Positions 55,875-64,000 of a stretch of 64,000 bases of DNA are shown here, piece by piece. The notes below the pieces were generated by a model. The model was not told the DNA's origin, made no database searches, and saw only the letters and a list, made by a program, of their open reading frames with translations. The translations under genes and the position numbers were made by a program. The stretch is from Gordionus sp. m RMFG-2023 (lineage: Eukaryota; Nematomorpha; Gordioida; Chordodea; Parachordodidae), in the NCBI RefSeq assembly GCF_954871325.1, contig NC_088775.1, forward strand, positions 56,769,561-56,833,560. Reading direction: 5' to 3'. Positions within the stretch are counted from its first letter, which is position 1, and each line of letters begins with the position of its first letter.

Positions 55875-57737
55875 CAGAGACCTGCAGAGGCATCATTTGC
55901 ACGGCCCGGCCCGGTTTTAAATTTTTCAGGCCCGGCCCGGCTCGGATATTTTTAAAAAAATTTTTTATGGCCCGGCCCGGATTTAAAAATTTAAGGCCCG
56001 GCCCGAATATTTTTTTAAAAAAAATTTTTACGGCCCGGCCCGGATATTTTTTAAAATTATATTCGACCTGGTATATACAAAATTTCACCTATGAGGTATT
56101 TTACCATATTTTTCAGCTAGTATTGTCGCTTATTATTTAAAAAATACATATAAAAAGCTAATATTTTGAGAATATTATATTGAATTTATAAATTATAAAA
56201 ATGGATATTTTGAGCATATACTATATTTTATATTGCATTTATAAAAATAAAACTAATATTCATAAAAATGGTAATAATATTTTGAGCATATACTATATTT
56301 TATACTGCATTTAAAAAAAATATAACTAATATTTAATTTATAAAAATGGAAAATATTTTGAGAATATAATATATTGTATTTAATTTACTATTTAATTTAT
56401 AAAATAAAAATAAATCGCTATTTAAAAAAATGCATGTATAATAAATAGTATTTTGAAAATATAATCTAATTGCACAATATTAATTTAATTTATTTTATAA
56501 TATAAATTTTTAACAAAAGAATATAATTGTATTATATAATATTGTAAAAAAAAATAATGAAAAATGTTGGATTAAAAACTTTCATGACTCAAGGTAAATA
56601 TAATAAATGCAATAAATATTTGACAGTTTGCAAAGTAAAAAACCAGCATGATTGACGAAACTCTATACTCAAGAAAGATATTAAAAATTCACAAATTATC
56701 ATGAAGAAAGAGAAGCATATCTACCTTTTCAGGTTGTACTTCTTCTTTCTTCAAGAATTCTCCCAGTAGTGGAAAAATTCGTCTCACAGCTTGCACATGA
56801 AGCAGGAATAGCCAATACCCGTTTTGCCAATTTTGCTAAAAAATTCGCTTTGATGAGCCGCCCACCACTCTAACAAATTATCCACCTTAAATGTTTCATC
56901 TATTTTTTTATTTATGTAATTATAATATTCATCATCGGGTATTGACATATTACCAGAATTACCGCCCCATTTGTCATAAAACGATTCAGTTTGTTTAACA
57001 ATAGTCGTAATTTGACTGGTCGATGGTGTTTCATTTACTTCCTGAGCCTCTTGTAATGTTATATTATCTTTTATATAGTTTTTCGTCATCTTGCGATCTG
57101 TCCCTGACAACATACGTAATTGCTTGAATTTGGGACAGAGAAAAAGAGAAATAAAATGATACTTGTATAAAACAAATTTTTCAATTAAAAAATGCTTATT
57201 AAGTAAAATCAATTTTATTTATCCTTTTTCGCTTTGAAACATATTACAAACTTCAAGAAGTGATATTCCTTTATTTGATTGTTTTGGTAAAATATATTCT
57301 AAAAATTTAGATATGAATTATAAAAAAATATATTATTAATACTTGAATATTGGGGCTTATTTAAGATATTCCTTTATTTGATTGTTTTGGTAAAATATGT
57401 TGTAAAAATTTAGATATGAATTATAAAAAAATATATTAATACCTTGAATAAATTTGCAGGAAATTAATAATTAGATCGATCTGTGGGTGTTAGGTAGTGT
57501 TAACCATCACCCAATATTATATCATAACTATAATATAATATAATCTTATAACCATTAACTCATAATGTAAAATTTTTTATAAAATAAGGCCCGGCCCGGA
57601 TACATAAAAAAAATTTTTTTTAGGTCCGACCCTGCCCGGATATGTTTAAAAAAAATTTTTTTAGGCCCGGCCCGGCCCGGGTATATTTAAAAAATTTAAG
57701 GCCGGGCCGGGTTTAGGGCCGGGCCTGCAGGTCTCTG
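55875..57737 (-). mobile_element. GGCCCGG-family hAT with transposase remnant, TSD ataaatat
   Basis: Starts CAGAGACCTGCAGAGGC (55875) and ends GGGCCTGCAGGTCTCTG (57737), with identical flanks ataaatat (55867-55874, 57738-57745). Subterminal GGCCCGGCCCGG blocks alternating with TTTTTAAAA fill 215 bases at the left and 150 at the right. The middle holds a BED-type hAT transposase remnant (56690-57212), an ~85-bp AT repeat (56150-56460) and a 101-bp tandem duplication (57269-57450). This is the only family member here with coding sequence and is therefore related to the source of the MITEs. Confidence 0.9.
56690..57212 (-). pseudogene. BED-type hAT transposase, C-terminal part
   Basis: Minus strand: EAQEVNETPSTSQITTIVKQ, FYDKWGGNSGNMS, YYNYINKKIDETFKVDNLLE, WWAAHQSEFFSKIGK (usual -P-EWW--H---FP-LSKLA). 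After a frameshift near 56840 follow LAKRVLAIPASCASCETNFS and TTGRILEERRSTT, the dimerisation block. A stop interrupts the last helix. The N-terminal two thirds are gone. If this family was mobilised recently, the active enzyme must lie elsewhere in the genome. Confidence 0.85.
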
Positions 57738-57745
57738 ATAAATAT

Positions 57746-58357
57746 AATTATAAATATATTACACAAATTGGAATAGGCCAAAAATAGTGGTGAAACTTTG
57801 TTTGATTTTGTTCCATATTATTGAATTAATGATTACCGCTGGCTGAAGCTGTATCATATTCAATTTTGATTTCCAGGTTGTTTATTATACCAGAAAATAT
57901 TTCTCCGAAATTTACTCCCATGAAAAAATCTCCAGGGGAAAAAAATACTCCGGAAAGAAATTTCCAAGAAAATAATTTCCCGGGAAAAAAATTCCAGGAA
58001 AATCCAGATGTAAAACTCACCGGGAAAATAATTCTCCGGACCCCATAAAAAAAATTCCCCTATAAATTCCATATTTTGGATTCTATAAAAAATTTCTTTT
58101 TTAGAAATTAATAAATTAGGAAAAAATAGTTATCATAAATATATCTTCGAAAAAAAAATTCCCCAATTAATATATTCACATATAAAATTGTTAACCAAAA
58201 TTACAAACAATAAAAGGTAATTAATGTTAAACTTAACTTAAGATTTAGAATATTATCTCCCTTCATATCATTTTTTTTTCTTTTAAAAAATTTATTTTTA
58301 GAATTTTACAAATTTTTTTAACCTTGTTTTTTAAAATTTTCAATAATTTCATAGATC
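57746..58357. other. Stretch with degenerate CCGGGAAAA-type repeats
   Basis: At 57890-58060 short motifs such as TTTCTCCGGAAAG, TTCCCGGGAAAA and CACCGGGAAAATAATTC recur irregularly. No gene seen. Confidence 0.4.
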
Positions 58358-58359
58358 TA

Positions 58360-59914
58360 CCGGCCATAAATGACTGCTCACCCTGCATTTTTACATAAAA
58401 AAATTAAAAACTTAAACTTTTTAACTTATTTGGGTAAAAGCGAATTGATTAATTAATTTAAGATGTCTAGATGTTTAGAAATAAAAAACTCAGTATTTCT
58501 ATAAATCTTTCTGTGAAATTTTAGCCCTTGAAAATAATATATCAAAAATGACCAATTTGGTAAAATAAGGTTCTTTAGTTTTTTTAAGCAACAATTTTAA
58601 GTTGCCCATTGTTTTTTGGAAGAAAGTCATTAATCACATTCTAATCTGCTTATTAATACCTATTTTTAAATTCCTAGTTTTTTTTTGTTTTAAATCATTG
58701 TTTAAAGAAACTTTCAGTCTTTTTAAATATTTTAACGAACATTCGACAAAAATGATTAAAAGAAAAGAAAAGAAATTTCTATTCCAACTAAATGCAAAAT
58801 AATTAATTTACACATAAATGGTAAAAGTAATCGCCGAATTGCCAGAAATTAACCCTAGTTCGTGTATACTTAAAAGATTACGCAACAATAATACAATATC
58901 GAATCCAAAGAGGCCTGGAAGACCCCGCAAAACGACTTTAAGCGATGATAGGTATATAGCAAAGATCAGTAAACGCAATCGACGCATTGTCGCCTCAGGG
59001 ATAGCTCAGGTGATAAATCTGACTCGGGAAAATCCGATAAGTGTCACAACTGTGAAAAGGCGCCTTAGGAGCTGAACTTTATGGTAGGGTAGCGGTCAAA
59101 AGGCCACTCTTGAGCAAAAAAAATAAACTCAAGCGATTAGACTGGGCACGAAAACATCAATTTTGGACATCTGCCAACTGGTACCACGTCTTATGGAGTG
59201 ATGAGTCAAAATTCGAAACCTTCGGTTCTAAAAGAAGGCAATATATCCTCCGCTCAGCTAGAGAGCGAATGAGCTATCACTGCATAATTCCTACAGTCAA
59301 ATTCGGGGGAGGGCCTGTTATGGTGTGGGGGTGCTTTGGTGCCAGGGCAACCGCCGACATTGTCAAAATTAAAGGAATCCTTAACAAAGGGGATACCGGC
59401 AAATCCTTGAGCATGTAATTTCATCAGGAAAGTGTTTGATCGGGAATAACTTTTTATTTCAACAAGATAATGTCCCAAAACATACATCCAGGCTATGCAA
59501 AGATTATTAACAAAATCTACAACTACACGGTATAGTTGATGACTTGGCCATCCCATTCTCCCGATCTCAATCCAATCCAACTTTTATGGGATCACCTTGA
59601 TCGACAAGCACGCCACTAACTTCTCATTCGCACCTTTGGGAAGTATTGCAGAGAGAATGGAACAATTTCACTTGCGAATTTTTAAATATCTCATCGAAAG
59701 ATTACCAAAAATTTTTGCAGCAAATATTAAAAGGTGGTCATATTGATGAGACCAAATTTGATCTTAAATAATTGTCATGTCTTTTATTTTTTGTAAATTA
59801 CGCAATATTATGTAAACTTATAAATAAATTCGATAAACCTCATATTGTGTGTTATTTGTCTTATTTTAAGAAAAATGTTAAGAAAATGCAGGGTGGGCAA
59901 TTATTTATGGCCAG
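58360..59914 (+). mobile_element. Tc1-like element, 1555 bp, TA duplication
   Basis: The left end CCGGCCATAAATGACTGCTC, then ACCCTGCATTTTT, is mirrored at the right by AAAATGCAGGGTGGGC, then TTATTTATGGCCAG, with TA on each side (58358-58359, 59915-59916). Length and layout are those of a full Tc1-like element, with one transposase gene between the ends. Confidence 0.92.
58818..59770 (+). pseudogene. Tc1-like DD34E transposase, catalytic Glu replaced by Gln
   Basis: In order: KRPGRPRKTTLSDDRYI (GRPR-type DNA-contacting motif), then a second helix-turn-helix (ASGIAQVINLTRENPISVTT, VKRRLR; about 58985-59072). After a frameshift near 59080 come GRVAVKRPLLSKKNKLKRLD and WARKHQFW, then HVLWSDESKFETFG with the first aspartate, and FGGGPVMVWGCFG. 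A second frameshift near 59400 leads to ILEHVISSGKC and FQQDNVPKHTSR with the second aspartate. A third leads to SPDLNPIQLLWDHLDRQ. There the catalytic glutamate of the usual NPIENLW is glutamine (codon CAA). The N-terminal part before 58818 is also degraded, so it is inactive on several counts. Confidence 0.9.
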
Positions 59915-59919
59915 TAGTA

Positions 59920-61025
59920 TTACAAAATTTAATATTAAATTGGGAGATATTAATTGAGATTTTTCACAATTGACTTCAAAAATGGTTGGACATATGAACT
60001 TTTTTTAAAATTAGCTACATAATAATTAATAAAGATTCATTTAACATTTAATTTACTCCTCATATTATCAATTTCCATTTAGAATAGTTATCTTTATCTG
60101 AGCATTGTATAAAAACTATTTGTAATCGTTTCATTTTCATCATAATCACTCTATCTTTTTTTGGTATTACATTTTTGTCAAAAATCGATTTGTACTTTTT
60201 ATACTATGATAAATTATATAGGTATTAAAATTAACACTAGATTTATCAGGCCCTATATTTTAAAATTGACCTATTATATGGCACTGAAATAATACTGAAT
60301 TATCAAAAAAACTGATTCTTTAAAAGATAAATCACTCAGTAGAATATATAATAAAGATATAATTTTTTCTTCGTACTATTGATTTAAATATAGTCACTAT
60401 TAGCAATTATCGCTTTATTGCTTTAGCGCTTTTCCCTTTATTAACTACACGTTAATAAATCTGTTATATATGATTCAAAATAGTTTTTGCTAATTTTTTC
60501 GCGATGTGGGTTTCGCTTTCACTGTTATTATATATTTACGATGAAAGTTTCACGGTTATGTATTCGCTCTAAAGAGTTCTCGATAAGAGTTTTGCTAGAA
60601 AAATTCTCGATATGGTCCTAGTTGAATAGTATTAGCGAATGTGAATACAAATGTTTGTCTATAAAATAATTCAATAAACATACGCGATTAAAGTTTCGCG
60701 AAACTATTCTATTGGTTTTTTAAATTTAAGAATTAAATCTGAAAAAATCTTCAGAAATTTTTTGAATAATTAAAAATATTTCATCTTGAAATATATTTTA
60801 TGCATAGAAATTGCAAAAGATTCATTTATATATAAATAAACTTTCTTAAAAAAATATTTCAAATTTTTAGGTTAGAAATGAGTAAGGGACGAGAGTGGGG
60901 AGAAGCAATGAGTAAGGGACGAGAGTTCGGTTATGTGGGAGTTATGGGCTAAATAGATTGAACAGTATATTGGGAAGATCTCGGTTTTCTGCGCTTTAAG
61001 TTATGTTTGGGAGTGTTTTTTAATG
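59920..61025. other. AT-rich stretch without a recognised gene
   Basis: A locally GC-richer part (60400-60720) has recurring CGC/GCG-containing words (TTAGCGC, TCGCGATG, TTTCGCGAAAC) but no frame I recognise. ATGAGTAAGGGACGAGAGT occurs twice, at about 60878 and 60909. Confidence 0.35.
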
Positions 61026-61029
61026 ATGG

Positions 61030-62140
61030 TTAGTGCAGTTGCTACCTCTTTTGGGGGAGAGTATTCAATCGTCAGTAGCAGGTATGCAATGGGTGATTAC
61101 AATCGGCTTCGTTGATGCTTATTCAGAAAAGTACTGAACCTAGAGGATTGTTGGATCACTTCCGAAGATGAAAACAGATATATTTTGGATTGGAGATGAA
61201 TCGGCAATAATTACCAATAGTATAAAAATTATGAAAAGATGAGAAATGAATGGTATATTTGTGAAATGAAATAAAAGTTAAAGGAAAGTCAATATTGACG
61301 AGGATTTCGTCATTTAATTTGTTTTGGAGATGAATACGTGTAACGTTTGTGGCTCCACAACCTCTATTGAAACCAATACAAAGTTGATAGGCTGCTAAAA
61401 TTGATGCAGTGGTGTCCTTAATTTTGGTAGATATAAATTTCTAAGTTGGCGAAATACGGTTCCATTTGCTATTAGTCGAATCCCCTTATTTGACTTTTCG
61501 AGTGCTATTAATTTAGCACTGAACAGAATGCTGTCAAATTTAAAAGATAAGAACTTGGCTGATTATGAAGGGAGATGTAAGATCCTAGAGGAAGATAGGA
61601 CGGAGCCCATAATAGCCTTGTGAAAAGTCGTAGAAGGATAAAATACACTTACGCACTTCAGTTGGGGTGAAGTCAGAATGTGTTAGGTGGAGGAGGCGGT
61701 ATGAAGTTACAAGCTCTAATTTAAGTTTCTTGTAGCTTGCTTCATTTGTTGCAAGTGAGTCATCAGGTATTACTAAGCGGAGGGTGGATTTGATATTTAA
61801 ATTATATTTGTTTAAGAAATTGTCTTGGCCTTTTTTGGTTATGATAAGGGGTTGCAGTAGTTGCAAGGGCTGGTGGATGTACGGTTGCGTGTTTGATTTT
61901 TTAGGTAAGTATTTTTGAATCTCTACGTTGGGAGTTAGGAGAGTGGCAAAAAAAATGAGAAATGTTTGAGCCAATTGTCAAGAGAAAAAAGTTATTTAAT
62001 AATGATTGAAGACAAGTGGAGAGGGCTTTAGCTACTTGTATCCTGGAACCTTTAAGAATTCTAATGGGAGGTTTATCGGATTTTAGAGAGGCAAAAGCTG
62101 TTAGGTTATGTAATATCAATCTTCCTTGCAACTATAATTG
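61030..62140 (-). pseudogene. N-terminal part of the reverse transcriptase family, second copy
   Basis: Minus strand from 62131: RILKGSRIQVAKALSTCLQS (a conserved 'I-KG-R--VA--L---L' block of this family), NISHFFCHSPNSQRR, then SFYDFSQGYYGLRPIFL. Near 61500-61330 come SAKLIALEKSNKGIRLIANG, TVFRQL and AAYQLCIGFNRGCGATNVTR, matching the finger block RPIAIGILYRQ...QMGFGVNEAA of the first copy. Frames change several times. The palm, zinc motif and nuclease part are absent below about 61030. In intact relatives this region precedes the catalytic FNSVRR and YLDD motifs. Confidence 0.7.
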
Positions 62141-63750
62141 CGAAAATATGATTATTATTATAAATCAAACCGGAACTTTATAATGGCTTGTGAACTTGAA
62201 TTCGGATTTTAAGAACAGAGATAAGATAATTGGGCCGGGGTGGTTCGAGAAAATCAGATCCGATTAAGCCTATGTTATCTAAATTTTTTCAAAATAGTGT
62301 TTAAAACCCCGAATTTGCCATTGGAAAGTAACCGAGTGTGGCATTTAGATTATATTTCCAACCTTTTTTTAGCTATTATATTTAATAGATTTAAATTGAA
62401 TTAATTTTTATTTCCATACCCTTTTATTAGCTATATTATTAATATTAATTTATATGTATTTTATTTTTTATAAAGTTACGCATATTACCAACATACTTTT
62501 TACTCAACAAATGGCATTCACTTGATTCGTATTTACCAAGTGACCTAGATATCAAGTTACTTTTCTAGAAAGAATTTATATTATCAGTACATAATATTTT
62601 TAAACTATAAATCAATAACTGATTGGTCTGCTCACTGTTTTTTTAAAAATTGGGTTGTATTTATATTAATAATAAAAAATTATTTAAGATAATGTTAATA
62701 TTGATGGTAATTTAAGAATTAAAACTGAATACCAAATTTGCTATATTATGTAAATTTTATTTTTTTTGTAATTTATTTTATTTCCTATATTTTCCCCTTA
62801 AATTATTATAAATCGAATCAGTTAATAACCAGGATGGCAATAATCGTAATTTTTTTTAAAAAACCTAGGTGAATAATGGTTGTCATAGAAAATTTCAATT
62901 TAAAGAAGATATAATTATTCCTGTATAAATAAGATTTTCTTCTTGGTTCATTTTAGGAATCATATGGGAACCGAAAATATAGGAAAACAAACATCAAGTT
63001 TTCTTATTTAAATGAGAATTCAAATGTCAACGATTTTTCATATATGATATTTAAAAATTATAGTTTAAATTTTCATTTTAATTCAGAATAATAAAAATTT
63101 ATTTACTTGTTGTTACTATTTATTAAAATTAATTTTTATAATAATATATAATTTGCAAATAAAATAATATTTAAAAATATTTATTTGTAAAAAAAAATTT
63201 GGCTGATTTAAATCTTCTAATCATAGTTAATATTGTTGATCGGCTTATATAAATTTAATATCGGTAGAATCAGAACATATCGGTCATTTTAAACAATTTA
63301 AGATTTTTTTGAAAATAAAAATTGATCCTTGAGTTAAAACAAAAGTTGGAAAACTATATTTTTGATGTTTTTTTTACCAAAACCTATATTTTATTAATCT
63401 TTTCCTTTGGGAAAATTATTTCATTTATATTATTAAAAAAATCGTATATATTTTTAAAAAAATTGTATATATTTTTAAAAAATCGTTAATTAATAATGGC
63501 ATCAAGAAATCGCATGGAAACTTCAAAAACCGCAAACTTTTTAGGTAAAAAAGAAAATTTAAATCAAATAAGTTAATTAGTGTAAAAATATTGATGATTA
63601 TTTGAATATTTTTATTTTTTATATAAACTTATATAAAAATTTATCAAATAAGCAAATTATTTTGTTCCTATAAAATCGATAACTTTAATTTAATAAGAGA
63701 ACCTTAAGTAAGTTATATAAGGGACAAATTTTCACCTATTGTAAGTAAAT
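62141..63750. other. AT-rich stretch without a recognised gene
   Basis: A GC-richer patch at 62225-62345 (GGGCCGGGGTGGTTCGAG) may be a MITE scrap, and a three-copy TCGTATATATTTTTAAAAAA-like repeat lies at 63430-63485. No gene seen. Confidence 0.35.
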
Positions 63751-63754
63751 ATCA

Positions 63755-64000
63755 AAGACTGTAGGTCGGATTTGAAAATGAAAACATTTACAAATTGGGT
63801 CGGACCAGATTTAAGAAATGCATTATTTATGTAAATTACCTAGTTGAAAAATCGTACTATGGATCATTTCAAATCTATTCTCATATTCTGGATTTCCCTT
63901 TGAAATCATTAGGAAATAAATAGAAAACAATCTAAATTTTAAAAATTCGAGCCAACCTTAAAAATAAAAAGTCTTTTAAATCTGGGCCAGGCCAATCATC
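63755..64000. repeat. Possible start of a GGCCCGG-like MITE, cut by the window edge
   Basis: AGACTGTAGGTCGGATTT (63757) and TTGGGTCGGACCAGA, then TCTGGGCCAGGCC at the very end, resemble a decayed CAGAGACCTGCAG...GGCCCGG element. The right end is outside the window. Confidence 0.35.

Noticed and set aside
57860-58072. Overlapping small open frames on both strands near 57860-58072.
   Set aside because: They arise from degenerate CCGGGAAAA-type repeats, and translations look like simple sequence.

Overview
This window is a very AT-rich stretch of eukaryotic nuclear DNA with no bacterial or viral gene organisation. The only convincing host gene is a rabaptin-like (Rab5 effector) gene on the + strand. 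One exon ends at 2274 and the next begins at 46550, joined in phase 0, so about 44.3 kb of intron separates them. With the transposon mix (many hAT elements, Tc1/mariner, piggyBac, non-LTR reverse transcriptases, a Ty3/Gypsy trace, tRNA-like repeats) this points to an animal, most likely an arthropod or other invertebrate. The species cannot be named from the sequence.

Almost everything else is transposon archaeology. I could bound 15 hAT-type insertions by inverted ends plus 8-bp target-site duplications (TSDs; 13 perfect, 2 with one mismatch) and one Tc1-like element by TA. Layout: 1-964, GC-richer orphan coding remnant; 2095-2274, host exon; 2305-4900, hAT and Gypsy remnants; 6188-44544, a nest bounded by matching inverted arms and an identical 8-bp TSD (gttatatt); 46550-46787, host exon(s); 46868-51240, MITE, piggyBac and hAT remnants; 51305-55649, hAT containing another hAT and a MITE; 55875-57737, hAT with GGCCCGG-rich ends; 58360-59914, Tc1-like element; 61030-62140, second copy of the reverse transcriptase family.

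The nest at 6188-44544 is the most unusual structure. Its arms carry GTCGACTAA-type repeats at the tip, then ~119-bp tandem units each holding a 12-bp palindrome (TGACAATTGTCA), then a non-repeated inner part. The right arm seems to be split into pieces at 24055, 30484 and 44098 by later insertions. A 5.6-kb relative with the same kind of arms (7699-13307, TSD acattaac) sits inside it, and a broken BED-type hAT transposase (14010-15690) lies in its core. I read this as an undescribed hAT lineage with unusually long, satellite-bearing arms that landed in a host intron and was then enlarged by further insertions.

Later layers can be ordered by nesting. A reverse transcriptase gene (31150-35640) is cut by a hAT (32823-34673). 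That hAT already carried a GGCCCGG MITE at the same internal site as its sister copy (24545-26441), whereas a third copy (16416-18809) has the site empty. A tandem array of tRNA-like units (35818-38691) is cut by another hAT (36241-37652). No element looks fully able to move; the best preserved are the ZMYM1-like hAT at 39310-43746 and the Tc1-like element at 58360-59914.
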